Assembly: GCA_024529925.1 (NCBI GenBank)
Contig: JAFEUB010001039.1
Location: forward strand, 124,001 to 188,000
Source of the DNA: Ophthalmolycus amberensis
Taxonomy: Eukaryota; Chordata; Actinopteri; Perciformes; Zoarcidae
Reading direction: 5' to 3'
Length of the DNA: 64,000 bases
Shown here: in pieces, positions 26,901 through 37,925 of the stretch
Layout of the letters: the number at the start of each line of letters is the position of its first letter
Position numbering within the stretch: the stretch's first letter is position 1
The notes under the pieces: model-generated
Told to the model about the DNA's origin: nothing
The model's input: the letters and a program-made list of their open reading frames with translations, nothing else
The model's database searches: none
Translations under genes and position numbers: made by a program

Positions 26901-27672
26901 TATAGCCCCCTATCACAAATCACAAATTTAAGGCTTTAGGTGGGACATTAGGTTGGGCCTGGTATTGTGCATTGATCATTGCCATAGCCAACTGGGACAG
27001 AGATGGAACTCCTTCAAACTCGTTCTTTCTTTCTTTCACTTCCTCGCAGGTTCATGCAGGACCTGGAGGACATGCTTGGTTTCAGGCCGCACTCCTTCTA
27101 TTACTACATGTGGAGGTACGTGTCGCCAGCTATCCTGGTGGTTCTCATTGTCGCCACTGTCATCGAGATGGCCATCAGTCCTGCAGGATACAACGCCTGG
27201 GTGGAGGCTGAGGTCAGTGTTTATGTGTGTTTACACATAGTAAGAAGGAGAGTGGGAAAGGAGATAAACATTTCTTCATGCTCTTCTGTCTGCACTCTTT
27301 GTTTGCCAGGGCGCTGAGAGTTTCCACAGCTACCCTCCCTGGGCTTTAGCCATGGCCTACTCCCTCATCGTGCTGGCAATGCTGCCTTTACCCCTCGTCT
27401 TCATCGTCCGCCACTTCAACCTGATCTCAGATGGCTCCAACAAGCTGTCCGTCTCCTACCGTAAAGGCATGATGAAGGAGATCTCCAACCTGGAAGAGCA
27501 GGACGAGCAGCGCTTCATCCTCAACAAGAACCCCAGCGAGGCTCCTTCCCCGATGCCCGCCCACCGCCCCTACCTGGGCCCCGGCGGCACCCAGGAGATG
27601 ACCAACACCAACTACGGCACCAGCACCAAGACGGGCTACCAGAACATTGGCTCGCCCGAGTCTGAGCTATGA
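17086..27672 (+). CDS. slc6a17: Sodium-dependent neutral amino acid transporter SLC6A17 (NTT4/XT1), 11 coding exons
   Basis: The coding exons are 17086-17386, 20453-20610, 22066-22192, 23056-23237, 23981-24091, 25167-25408, 25520-25712, 26267-26459, 26550-26709, 27050-27212 and 27310-27672. Together they make 2193 nt, or 730 residues plus stop, close to the roughly 727 residues of the human protein. All junctions are GT-AG and phase-consistent. The SLC6 fold of twelve membrane segments is readable. TM1 has GNVWRFPY (residues 87-93). A large extracellular loop 2 carries Cys186, Cys201 and the sequons N191-G-T and N217-I-T. Loop 4 is long, and the tail ends in SPESEL, as in SLC6A17. Segments such as KSSATTYFWYR and WREAATQVFFALGLGFGG separate it from the GABA and monoamine branches. 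The start is an ATG in good context (gcagccATG). Family knowledge: it loads neutral amino acids, including glutamine and proline, into synaptic vesicles of glutamatergic and some GABAergic neurons. SLC6A15 is the nearest alternative, but the C-terminus favours SLC6A17. Confidence 0.95.
17387..20452 (+). other. slc6a17: slc6a17 intron after exon 2
   Basis: 3066 bases. It holds a short (AC)n run at about 17925-17941 and a (CTA)n run at about 18143-18167. No other gene or clear mobile element is seen. The minus-strand open frame at 18605-18952 has no similarity I recognise. Confidence 0.85.
20453..20610 (+). CDS. slc6a17: slc6a17 exon 3: TM2 and first intracellular loop
   Basis: Encodes residues 101-153: AYLVPYFILLILIGIPLFF (TM2), then ELAVGQRIRRGSIGVW. 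The latter is the strongly conserved intracellular segment after TM2 in SLC6 proteins. Phase 1 at the start, phase 0 at the end. Confidence 0.95.
22066..22192 (+). CDS. slc6a17: slc6a17 exon 4: TM3 and start of extracellular loop 2
   Basis: Encodes residues 154-195, including VGLYYNVIIGWSIFYF (TM3), which carries the Tyr pair used by SLC6 carriers near the substrate site. It also includes LPWAECP with Cys186 and the N-glycosylation sequon N191-G-T. The donor is GCCA|GTGAGT, phase 1. Confidence 0.93.
22744..22905 (+). repeat. Dispersed fish repeat (TACTTTACTTGAGTA family) in slc6a17 intron
   Basis: It contains 'agtacatttactcaa', 'ctttactttacttgagta', 'ttatactccactacattt' and 'gttactttgcagatt'. 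This is the usual order of words in this common percomorph repeat, here nearly full length. Confidence 0.65.
23056..23237 (+). CDS. slc6a17: slc6a17 exon 5: extracellular loop 2 and TM4
   Basis: Residue 196 is split by the intron, and 197-256 follow. The loop carries Cys201 and the sequon N217-I-T. The segment KSSATTYFWYR is diagnostic for the SLC6A15/A17 group. TM4 is about residues 232-250. The acceptor is 'gttgctgttgtag' and the donor GGGAAG|GTACGG. Confidence 0.93.
23820..23873 (+). repeat. (GT)n microsatellite in slc6a17 intron 5
   Basis: About 54 bases of TG/GT with one interruption, ending about 107 bases upstream of the exon 6 acceptor. Confidence 0.95.
23949..23978 (+). repeat. (TC)n tract forming the polypyrimidine tract of slc6a17 exon 6
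   Basis: About 15 TC units run directly into the CAG acceptor at 23978-23980, so the microsatellite itself supplies the splice polypyrimidine tract. Confidence 0.95.
23981..24091 (+). CDS. slc6a17: slc6a17 exon 6: TM5
   Basis: Encodes residues 257-293, VMYFSSLFPYLVLFCFLVRG then LKGAVDGIAHMFTPK. Starts and ends in phase 0. The donor is CTAAG|GTGAGA. Confidence 0.95.
24714..24960 (+). repeat. High-copy teleost interspersed repeat in slc6a17 intron 6
   Basis: Word order: 'ccatctatccattatctgtataaccgcttgtcctagtcagggtcgcgggg' (50 bases at 24714-24763), then a run through 'gctgatcccagctgacat', 'gacaaccattcacactcat', 'cacctacgggcaatttag', 'gcatgtctttggactgtggg'. This is a familiar dispersed element of ray-finned fish genomes. 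It lies in the sense orientation as usually written, and the class is not recalled. Confidence 0.75.
25167..25408 (+). CDS. slc6a17: slc6a17 exon 7: TM6 and TM7
   Basis: Encodes residues 294-373 plus two bases of Asp374. It includes WREAATQVFFALGLGFGG (TM6, the second unwound helix of the fold) and LVSTINFVTSILATLVVF (TM7). Asn and Ser residues here contribute to sodium and chloride sites in SLC6 transporters. The donor is GTTGA|GTGAGT. Confidence 0.95.
25520..25712 (+). CDS. slc6a17: slc6a17 exon 8: extracellular loop 4
   Basis: Encodes the end of Asp374 and residues 375-438. This is the long extracellular (vesicle-lumen) loop, starting NAEKILGFLN and with an NFS sequon in PHINFSHLS. The loop is longer in the SLC6A15/A17 branch than in the GABA transporters. 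The preceding intron is only 111 bases. Confidence 0.93.
26267..26459 (+). CDS. slc6a17: slc6a17 exon 9: TM8
   Basis: Encodes residues 439-502 plus one base of Val503: AVQGTGLAFIAFTEAM, then TM8 with INLGLGSMIGTMTGI. The Gly/Ser-rich stretch in TM8 is part of the Na2 sodium site in SLC6 proteins. The donor is TGTG|GTGAGT. Confidence 0.95.
26460..26549 (+). other. slc6a17: slc6a17 90-nt intron, open in the coding frame
   Basis: It has a canonical GTGAGT...CTCAG and is exactly 90 nt. Read through, it gives 30 codons with no stop between TM8 and TM9. Described further as a finding. Confidence 0.85.
26550..26709 (+). CDS. slc6a17: slc6a17 exon 10: TM9 and TM10
   Basis: Encodes Val503 to Lys555 plus two bases of Arg556: CCIIAFLLGLLFVQRSGNYF (TM9 and the loop), FDDYSAGLP, then TM10 ending VGWIYGTK. 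The FDDYSA motif is typical of SLC6 TM10. The donor is AAGAG|GTAACT. Confidence 0.95.
26820..26846 (+). repeat. (TA)n microsatellite in slc6a17 intron
   Basis: About 13 TA units, between exons 10 and 11. Confidence 0.9.
26878..26945 (+). repeat. LINE-like 'attttatttatatag' tail fragment
   Basis: The words 'caagtcaattttatttatatagc' (23 bases at 26885-26907), 'tatcacaaatcacaa' and 'aggcttta' match a common fish retroelement end. It is a short, truncated fragment in the intron before exon 11. Confidence 0.55.
27050..27212 (+). CDS. slc6a17: slc6a17 exon 11: TM11
   Basis: Encodes the end of Arg556 and residues 557-610. It includes FMQDLEDMLGFRP, a conserved intracellular segment, then TM11 (VSPAILVVLIVATVIEMAI). 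The acceptor is 'ttcctcgcag' and the donor GCTGAG|GTCAGT. Confidence 0.93.
27310..27672 (+). CDS. slc6a17: slc6a17 exon 12: TM12 and cytoplasmic C-terminus
   Basis: Encodes residues 611-730 and the TGA stop at 27670-27672. TM12 (YSLIVLAMLPLPLVFIVRHF) is followed by a roughly 85-residue tail containing SDGSNKLSVSYRKG, ISNLEEQDEQRFIL and PSEAPSPMPAHR, ending SPESEL. The tail follows the human SLC6A17 pattern and is the best evidence for the paralogue assignment. Confidence 0.95.
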   Translation, partial: GAESFHSYPPWALAMAYSLIVLAMLPLPLVFIVRHFNLISDGSNKLSVSYRKGMMKEISNLEEQDEQRFILNKNPSEAPSPMPAHRPYLGPGGTQEMTNTNYGTSTKTGYQNIGSPESEL

Positions 27673-30600
27673 TCCACTGAGCTCATAGATCCTCCCGTCT
27701 GTTAAACCCCAGCCCTGCTTGGAGAGAGGGAGACAGGAAGTAAGGGAGGAACAAAGGAAGTCAAGAGGGAGAGAAAATCCACTGCCAGTTGTTGCAGCGT
27801 TCTTCACACCTTAACCCCCAGAGCTGAGTCCCTCTATCCCCCTTTTTTCTGCCATAGGATCTGTGCTGCCAAATCCCAGCTAAAATGAAGGGATCGTGGG
27901 AATGTGAGTCCCACCAGATCTGACAACCTTTTCCATCTGTCAATGTATTAAAGGGGCAGAGAGAGAGGGACAGAGACAAGAACAGAGGGAGCAATGAAAG
28001 GTCCACTGAGGGCTTCAATTCAGGCTGTTTTGTCATAAGCTATGGCCGAGGTTAAGCTGTGTGCAGCGCTAAAATGCTTTACGTTGTGCTGAACCATGTG
28101 TTCACCAGTTTGGAGAAGGTTATTTTTGAGACAGTTGGATGTTCCGCGATCGAGGAGATCATCGTCTCTTTCTGGTTCAGTTGTAGAAGATTGTTCTTTG
28201 TGGGGTTAGGATGGAAGGAGACTCAGACAAGAAAAATATTTTCATGATCTGTATCACCGTGTGAGAAAATGTCTCATCTAGAAAACAAAATGATTACAAA
28301 TGCATCCATACCAGTATGTAATAAGTGATTCTGATAGTGTAAACAGTGTTTCAAGCACATTACATCTTTATTGTGCCGCTCATGCATCAGCAATAATAAC
28401 CAGTCAAAGTAGGGTCCTCGTAAAACTGTGGATCTCCTTCTATCCCCACTGATGTAGAATACTGTACATATGTGTTGTGCAATAGTCTGAGATGTCGCCG
28501 TAAATTGGGTCTATACAAATTATTGGAAACTTTTCACCTCTTCCTTTCTTCTCGGTGAACACCGAAGCACAGTCTCCTGCTATCGTTTTAGAGCATCTCT
28601 GAGCCTTAACACAGAGCAGCACTTTTCTTTGAAACGACCTTTCTCCTCGACAAACGAGCTTCTGGAGCTGTTGCCAACAGCGCTGCACACGTCGTCTCTG
28701 TGCTGTTCCTGTCGCAGCTGGTCTAGACAAAGCTTTTCCATTTGAATCAATCCTTTTAATCAAGCGATTCCATTTGAATTGATGCCTTAAAAGGGCAGAG
28801 GGGGCAGTGCACGTGCAGAGATAAGCAGAGAGGCTTCACTCTTGTCTGTGTGTTAGAGAGCCAGGCGCAGAAGGAATAGGAAAATGTGAGCATTGTCTTT
28901 GTATACGTACAGACGTGCAAGTGTGTGTGCGTCAGTGTGTCGTCTGCTGCCGAATGAGAGCTCCTGGTGACCCTGCTGCTTTAAAAATAGAGCTGCGTTT
29001 CCCAGGGGAAGCCGTGGCAACGCACCATAGATACAGATCCTCTTCTGATGCGGAGGAGGAGGAAGAGAGCGGACACCTTGCTTTGTCTGCTTCACCTGCA
29101 CGGCTGTTTGTTCAGCAATACACAGCCGCGCTTTGGCTTTATCATACGTCACCCCTACGAGGAAGATGTTTGGGTTTAATTGTTGTACATTCCTCAAATT
29201 ATGACCACTACGGACATCATTTCATAAGCTCTACAATTTACACTTTGATGTATTTTTGTGAACTGAGGTGTGAAGACTTTTTTTGATGTATAGTCTAGTA
29301 TGACGATGTATGTTTAGGGGGAAATGTGGAAAATGTGCAGTGATAAAAAAGGTTTCGACAAAGTGGTAATACACAGATTTCACCACTGGGTGTCTCTGCT
29401 GGCGTGCGGAGGAGCCAATGACTCTCGGTCTGGTGGCCCCTCCCTGAGACAACAACAACACTTGAGACTGAACAGATGTAGTGTGAAACAGTCGGTCACA
29501 TTGTTTGGTGCCTGAACAGCATCCCTGTTGTCTGTTTGCCTTATGCTTTTGTCAGTTTGTTTTCCCGATTATGTAGTGAGTTTGGACCAATGTCTCGTCT
29601 CATTCACTTGAGCACTTTAATTAGGTAGAGACCCTGGAGTCGTTTGTTAAGTACAGTTTTGACAAAAGCGTCGTCGTTGCTCTCAAAAATGCTGTCACGG
29701 AATATATATTGGTTAGCAATATATATATAAAGAGAGATAGAGGGCTGAATATCCATAAAAGGCACAAATACACAAATGTATCGCAAGCCACTTTGCAAAA
29801 ACATCTCACGTCGTTTCTTGCGTGTCAGTACGGCAGATATTTATGTCTTCAAAATTTGAGCATTTATCAAGTTGTAATGTTTCATCTTATGACGTTAAAA
29901 GCGTGTTGATGCGTTGAATTTTGCCTTGTCATCACACCAGTATTGATACTTCCATGTCATTGGCTGGCACAGCTGGGTCCTCTCTATCATATGTAATGTA
30001 AAACCAACACCTATGTTGTTATGATATGTGGTCATGGGACCTCTTTAATGGCTCAGGTTTCAGCCTACAGAACTGTGATATATTGCTTGGTATATACTGA
30101 AGTAATTAACAGTCTAATTCCCTAACACCTCTATATTATCTATTTTCCCTCCTGTCTCTCATATCCTGGCATGTTTTTCAAGGTTCTGTTGTCACACATT
30201 TTGTAAGAATAAGTACCGGTAAAGTAGAGAAAGTCTGCATTACAGAGTGAAGAGCGGTAATACATCACTACGAGTATGTACCACTGTGAAAACGAAACAA
30301 TAGAAAAACAAGTGGATCTTTGCAGACTAGTCTAAATAACAGGAAAGGTGTTTGTACTCCATCCTGAATGTGTCAAGATAAATGAACATGTAAACATGCC
30401 TTAGCTGGATAATAACCTGCTCAGTCACTAAAAACTACTGCGTTAACATGTACAAGAAACCAGATATTTTTGGTCAATTGGCTTGTGATATAAACGGCAC
30501 ACGACCTCAGGTGAGTGCAGGTGAGGGCACTCATCTCTACTCACCTGCAGCTTTGGCTTAGAGTTAAAGCACATATTATGGAAGCACATGAAAGTGAGCA

Positions 30601-31841
30601 CAAAGGAGCTTCATGCCTTGGTGAGCAAGCACCAGTCAATGAGTTCAAATAGAGCCAGTGTGGATGAACTTGATGATATAACTTGCAGATTATGTTAGGT
30701 CTGGTCTGATTCCTGCATCCTCCTGGGGCTCACTGGAGGATCTGCACAATTAAATGCACTTCAATCTTCACAATAAACTAAACTGCACCATTGGTTTGTT
30801 CTGTAGCTGATCCGCACAATGATTAATTGAGGGGTTAGGAGAGAGCACAGTCAACAGAGTTTATATAGTCTCTCAGAAACAGCATTCCTCGTGTTTAAAC
30901 CCCTGGCTCATTTCAATACATGATGCACAGTTTGCCACATTTCACCAAGGAGTTCCCACCTCTCCAGGCACAGCAGGTCTTTGCCTCTTAAGTTTAAAAA
31001 CACTGTTGAAATACTTTGCACAGTGTACAAATGTCTTCTCATGTTAGTTCAGATTTGCTCAATGATAAGATATTGGCATTTAGCATTGGTATTTGATATT
31101 TCTTATTGAAAACAAAGACTCCAGGGTCTCGCTGTCTTGTCCATGTGTCAGCGATGTTGCATTATGTATTTTAAAGCAACTTCTAGAGGTTTACTGTGAT
31201 TAAAACAATAAAAACAGAGGAATAGTGTATTTAATTAACCGTGCAAATAGTCTTTATGTGACAAAAAAACATAGTTATATTTATAGTATTTAAGACGATG
31301 TGTGTAATCTGTACATATTGATGTACATTCTGATAAATTCACACGGAGTATCTACAGTAAGAGTGACAGGGTGTAAACTTGAACTGTAAATAATAATTGT
31401 ATATTTTGAGATATTTTTTGATTTTTGTAATGTTACTTTGGTGTCTGTTGGTGTCTGGTGTTAGTGTGTGGTTGTTCTCAATCCAAATAGCTGAGCGCCT
31501 GTACTTGTGTGTGAGTGTGTGTGTGTATACGGGTGTGTGTGTGTGTGTGTGGGTATATGTAGGTTTTTGGTGTTTAAATGTGTTCTTTTTTCTCCTCTCT
31601 CAGTGTTGTGTGCTGCTGATCTAATTCAGTAGATTAAATCCTGTTGTTACAGTGAACTGGGACCACTAATGTAAGCAATCTCTCCTTTGTGTTTCTGGAA
31701 CTGCAGCAGCTTCCAGCACAAAACTGACAACACGATCAGAAGGAAATGTCTGATGAGAAAGACACCGAAGTCTTTTGGTTTAAGAGTGTGGAACATGATG
31801 GAGCGAACAGGAAATTAAAATAAACAGTTTTATCAAACAGA
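27673..31841 (+). other. slc6a17: Probable 3' UTR of slc6a17
   Basis: Downstream of the stop there is no splice-linked coding sequence for 4 kb. The region is AT-rich with little recognisable mobile DNA, unlike the rest of the window. AATAAA signals occur at 31207-31212 and 31819-31824. The second is followed by a T-rich 'tgctgtttgtctcatt' stretch that would suit cleavage near 31.84 kb. A long 3' UTR is also my recollection for mammalian SLC6A17. The end is a guess without transcript data. Confidence 0.5.
31819..31824 (+). terminator. slc6a17: Candidate distal polyadenylation signal of slc6a17
   Basis: AATAAA within 'gaaattaaaataaacag', with a GT/T-rich element 20-40 bases downstream. An upstream alternative is at 31207-31212. 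Confidence 0.4.
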
Positions 31842-34279
31842 CCATGCTGTTTGTCTCATTCATTCTGATTTATTCTGATTTATGTGAAAGTCCAAATGCA
31901 AAGATGTGTTTTTCAGGACAATGTTTTGTTTACACTGACATGACTTAACACATACATTATGTTTGTGATTTATAGATTTCAGACACAAGAAATTCTTAAA
32001 ATTGCATTACTGCATGTTATTTCCTGGCCTAGGCTCAATAAGAGAGGCAGTAGGTCGTAAAATATCTGACCATGAGCTCTATTGATTTCTAACAAACACA
32101 AATTCCAATGTGGATTGATTATAACCAGACATACTTTTAAATTATTTAATTCGGTATAGTCATTTTAATTTCTGACTAAATGTCTTTCTTGTCTACCAGT
32201 GGACAGTTTCTATATGTAAAGAGGAGGTCGTGACAAAATGATTGTGTGTGAAAGAGACATAAAAAACGATCCCTGTGACACATTCTTAGCAGAAGTACTT
32301 TTTTACTTTTATGAAATTGACAATATTTCATTTTGAGGAGAGGTGCATGTCTGAATATCAGTTGTTTATTAGCCCACTCTTAATGATAAAGTGACAATCA
32401 ATTGTTGTATTGGCATTCAATAACCAAATAGGATATTTAGTTAGTTGCACTTTCAGCATGAGTGAGTACTTCACTCATGCGGCTTCTTTCTTTTACATCT
32501 TCCCACAACTAAATTGCCTAATTTGCTCGTCTCATGCCTCGCTCTGTGGCAGTTGGTCGGAAATGAACGCAGCAATTTGGTCTGGCAGCCCACAGCGGTT
32601 AGCAATATGTCTAGTTCAGCCCACCAAACCGCCACGAGCTAAACTGCAGCGTGTCCAGAGCTGTGCGACACAGATCCAGGCTCTAATTGCACTGACACAT
32701 CACACATCCATCGCAACGCAGACTTATTATGGACTGTCGACAGGGACACGTCATCATCCTTTAGAGCTACGAGGTCCATCACCTGCTCGCGCTCTATGCA
32801 GCTGCTGTAAATGCAGTCAGATGGTACAGATTCACATCAGGGTCATGCAAGAGACACATTTGCTGAACATCACAATGGTGTGAAAATATCAAGTTTCGGT
32901 TGTCTTTATATATTTGAACTTGAAAAACAACAGAGATCAGTATTTCAGTCTAATTGTATAGCTTAATTTCAGCTGATTAGTGGATTTGATAAAATGATGC
33001 CCACTCCCACATGCCATCTTGGTGTCTGCGGAGTGATGTTATTTAAATTGACATTGGACAGCATGCACTCACAGTTCCAATAAAGCAGAGACTGATGCTG
33101 CTGCCTTGGTTTGGGCCTCACTGATTGTTGTGTGTAAATGTCAGGCTATTTGCCTCCCAGGCTGCGTCACACTTCCTCTCTTGACTCGGCTGTCCGGTGC
33201 ACTTTGAAGAACATCTTACTATCTGTATCCTGTAAACAAATACTTTCCCACCACAGTGTTACATATGAGATACACAAAAAGGCTGAGGTGACTTGATAAT
33301 ACACACACACACACACACAGAGTGTATATGCACAAGCATTAATGGCAATCCCACCTGCAGGATCCCTTACAGATGTTTATCTAAAAAACAGCACATGCAG
33401 CCAAGAGGCCGTTTCCCATTTTCCCACTACCCCGCCACCTGATCCAGGAAAAGATTGTGTCGGTGGATATTTTTCACACTTTGAGCGGCATTTTCCTGGC
33501 AGATTGGGATTGCGTGGGCAGAGATCCATCAGTCATATTCTCACATGGCTCTTTCAGCTGCTGTCAGCCTCCACAGTGGAGGCCAGATGGTCCTCTGTGG
33601 GGCCTGCTTGGAGGAGTGACCCGACAGCCACGACAACTCATTACTTTTTGACCAGCTAGTCTCACTGCAAACAACGCTGAGCTTTCACAGTATTCTCAGT
33701 GAAGGAGGCCACATGTTGCTCTGTAGAAAGGCAGACAGGGATGTCATGCTTTGGAGATGGATTTCACTTTTAATCTGATCTCTTTTAACACAGATCTCAG
33801 CTAAATACGTTGTTTTTTTAAATTACAAGGGGAAAAGGCAGCAGGTTGGAGAGATGTGAACTAAAAATATTTTTTTTGTTTTAATCCTTGGACTGTCTGC
33901 TCAATGGATAGAAACTACAATGGCTCCAAAATGTGAGTTTGTAACCTTGTGAATGTAAAGCATCTGAGATCTTCTTTAATCAAGAAATGATAGCGAACAT
34001 TCATTGGTTCTGGCCTCTCAAATGTGAAGATTGGCGGATTTTTATGTAAATCTTTTCGACTGAGACAAACCATTTGAAAATGTCATCTTGGTGTCTTAGA
34101 AAGTTTGACATTTAAATTTTCACTACTTTTTATAGATCAAAATAAATAGAGGGATTCATGAATAATGAAAGTAATTGTTAATGGCTGCCCTCGTGTTATT
34201 TCAAAAATGTTTAGCATCACGTGAAGGCTTTTTGATTGGAGGTAAAACTTCTGAATATACCATGAAATGCACTGAGAAT

Positions 34280-34440
34280 GTCCACAGACTGTTAGCAGGC
34301 TAACAAGCTAAACAAACATGTGAAACATTATACATGCTCCTAGCGTCAACATGTTAGCATGCTGATGTTGCCATTGAGCTCAAAGCACCTCTGTGCCGAC
34401 TGACTGACTGAGCCTCACAGAGCCGCTAACACACTGAACA
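34280..34440 (+). repeat. Dispersed fish repeat ('gttagcatgctgatgtt' family), copy 1
   Basis: It contains 'ttagcaggctaacaagctaa', 'catgttagcatgctgatgtt', 'gagctcaaagcac' and 'gagcctcacagag'. The same word set recurs at 37735-37925 and, longer and differently oriented, at 50880-51245. Confidence 0.6.
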
Positions 34441-37400
34441 CATTCAGATACCAACAGACACAAACACTTTTTGAACTATTATAATATTACACCAAGATGG
34501 AGATGTTGTTCCTGAGTGTAGGCCTATACTCTAGCAGGGTCGGAAAATCCATTTCAGTAGTCGGGGAATTGTTGAACCTGGCAAGCTGTTTGAGAATACT
34601 ACGATGTAGATGTGTGGTGAGGGGTGTACTGTAGATAGCAGTCGTAATCAGCCGGGAGACTACTCGGACTGAGAGAAACAGGTAGAGCAGGTCACGAGAG
34701 GCGGCTGTTTCCGCTTCATTTGTTTTTTCCTGTTGGATGAGCAACAAGTTGTGAGCAGGGCTACATGCACTGCTGCGAGAGCTGTAGAGGTCAATTATCT
34801 GACGCAGAGTGAAGGGAAGCAGGAACCATGAGACAATTTAAAGAAACATCCAAATCTATCTTGAAGCAGTTTTTTTTAATATGATCAAATAATGATATAG
34901 TAGTAGTATAGTGATCTTTACATTATGATATAGCCACATTAAGGTTAAATATAAAGAAGAACATGGCAGCGTTAATTAGCTACACACTCGAGCCCGGATA
35001 GACCACAATGCACCTTGTCTTCCTGGATCCCAATTAGTTGGTTGAGGCGAATGCGGCCCCAGACGGCCACTGAAAACCGGCTACCTTTAACAACAGCAGC
35101 GTTCCCGTGAACAATGAAAAGAATAACCATTCATGTTTCACATGACTTGAGCTGGAGCTGCATGAAAGAAAAGCCAGAAATATCTCTGGACAGACAATAA
35201 AGATAGAGGATTGCGTTTTCAACAAGATCAAAGGGTATAACACCCTCTTGGCATCAGTATGTTCACATCTATGTTCACATCCTAACTCCCTATAGGAAGT
35301 TACAATGAAAGAACACTACATTAATATAAATATTATGCTCCTTTTTAATAAGCAATAATGTTTAAATACACACAGTAAGTGGTATTCATCTTCACATAAA
35401 AGCTGTATCTGAGAGGTTGAAGCGTCACAGGTAAACAGGAAGACGTTTAAAATTCACCAGGAAGAGGGGGAGTGCAGAGGTTACAGGATCCATCAGAGGA
35501 ATATGATAAACACAAACCAGTCCACAGACAAACTGCCTTCTGACTGCTTCAATCATGGAATATGTAAAGAGACAGAATTACTCTGGTCATCTAAGAATGT
35601 TGTGTTATGTAACATGTAACGTTATTAAAACGAGGATAGCATCCAGCTGTTCTGTGTTACCGGCTAATGGCGAATGTTAGCTAATGTTGACGTTAGCCAG
35701 CTACTTTGTTATATATTTAATAAAAACAGAGAGAAGGTATACTAGCTGAGCCATTTCTACATTACTAAACCCTGATACCTGTTTTGTTTAAATTACAATA
35801 ACGTCACAGGGAACTTGAAATGTTCGTTAGTAGTGAGTTTATTGTAATTGAATAGCACATATGGTATATTAAATGTTCATACAGAGATAGTTTTAAAAAT
35901 AAACTAAAAGAAATGTCTACAAATAAAATAAGTGCGACCAACTGAGGTTAGCTAAAGTTATTTCACTCTGGATCAAGGCACAGCGCCTTCTCTCTTCTTA
36001 GCTGGCCAGTACAAAGAACCCGTAAACAGAAAAAGCTCTACATGGTGTACAAATCGAATATTAAACCATTTGTGGCAAATGTTAGTTTTTTTAGCTGGGG
36101 AACAGAGCCCTGCGGCTCCTCACTGAACCTCTTCATTGAAGCTATATGATGTTCACACTGAGTGAAATATTCAAACCAGAGACTCCATGTTTTCTAATTC
36201 CTTACATCAAATGGAAATAACTTCTGCATCATTTTACCCCCCAAAATGTAGCTGACATATTCACCATTTTATTGGAAACTGAGATCTCCACTAGAACCTA
36301 AATGAATGAACTGAGGGTTTCAGCAATGTTCTGGCTGCAAAGCACAAGTTTGTGGTGTGTCATTTACAGCAAAACATTACAACTTCTGATGTAAGAAACT
36401 GTTGCTGGTAAGAGACAAAGTGAAAAAGGTGTCACCAAAAACAAAACATACTCATCAAGATTAAAGACAGGCCGATGAGCAGATGGAGATATCGACATGG
36501 CTTCCTGGGATTGGATCTGGCAGCAGACGGAGGGCTCTCTGGAAATATTTGGTATCAGTTAGTTGTTTTAGATTTTTCTCCAGCAGCGCTTGGCGGGAAT
36601 CTTGTAAATCCATGTTGTGATATTGATCTTACTCAACTGAAAGTACAACATACTAACACATGGTGTGACGTTGATGGCCCACAGCGATTTCAAAGGCAGA
36701 CATGTTGTATTTCCTACTTGAGTGATCTTTACCTCTGGTTTTCTGGAGGGCAAAATAGCATTTTACTGCATGAAATGGGATTGTCGTTGTGCTGTAAAAC
36801 ACCGATATCCACACAGCTGAATGATGACTTTAGGTTTGTAAAACATGATCCATCCATAGAGAATTGATGTTTTACCATTTCTGTGACGGACCACCACAGC
36901 TGGAAGACTATTGTCACACAGTGGGAGGGGAGGTGGTTTCCCTTTTGTGAGTCTCCAGATGGTTGAGGTGGCTGACTTGTCGAATTTATTTCTGCATTGA
37001 TTGAAGTTGCTCCTGAAGAGATCCTCATTGGTTGCTATGGTTTCAGGTCTACGCCGAATCCATCTGCTGAAGCTGCCGCGCAGACGCGTCTGCTCACACC
37101 AGGCAGGTCGGTGTGAATGAAGGAAGGGAAAGAACCATCAATGAATAAATATCACAGATGGCGATGACTGATGTACAGACATGGTTTTGGAGGTAAACTT
37201 GCATGTCTAGTCTTGTTTAAGTTTCTTTGTTTTAAGGTTACTTTAGCAGCAATACCAAGAGAAGTGATAGCTGTGTTGTTTTTATTTTTTCTACAGAGCT
37301 AATAGTTATTCAGGCTGCAAAGGTAGGCAAGGCATGCCCGTTTGTTCAGAGGTGTCAGAGCTTATGGTGGCTAATGTTAGCACACATAGATATTGCTGGG

Positions 37401-37734
37401 TTTTTTTTGCTGACTTTATGACTCTATCCTCTCTTCATGTGCTACTGTTACACTACATAAGCCAAAACCATTTGAAGTTTTTCTACAAAACAAGAAGAAA
37501 ATACCGTATTACCGGAAGACCCGTTTGTTGTGTCCTGCTTGTGGTCCCATCGCACTCGCTCTCGTCAGGTTTCCTGGTGATGAGGTCTTCAAAGCAAGTG
37601 CCTCCAGAGAGTCTTGGAAATGGAGGGAAATTCAATGTGCCATATCTTGTAAGTGCCCTAGTGATCCATGTTCTACTATGTTTCCCAAAAGATGTATCCT
37701 AATTATATTTGGAAATTCCTTAATTTTTCCTTTT

Positions 37735-37925
37735 GCGCCAACATGAGGTTGACGTTTGTGGCGCAAAACATTATACCTGCTAAACATCCGCATGTTAGCA
37801 TTGTCATTAGCGCAGACATTGTGAGCATTGTTGGCATGCTATAGGCACTAAGCTCAAAGCACTGCTATGCCTGAGTACAGCCTCACTGAGATGCGAGCAT
37901 CCGCTAACAGACCCTTAAAGTCCAC
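37735..37925 (+). repeat. Dispersed fish repeat ('gttagcatgctgatgtt' family), copy 2
   Basis: It contains 'ctgctaaacatccgcatgttagca', 'aagctcaaagcactgct' and 'gcctcactgag'. It shares word order with the copy at 34280-34440. Confidence 0.6.

Noticed and set aside
32410..32883. A 157-codon open frame in the intergenic region
   Set aside because: No domain, no splice partner, mixed Cys/Ser/His composition, and flanking AT-rich repeats. Length alone is compatible with chance in 64 kb.
36475..36867. A 130-codon open frame in the intergenic region
   Set aside because: No recognisable domain. The sequence style resembles repeat-derived DNA, and both strands have similar open frames.
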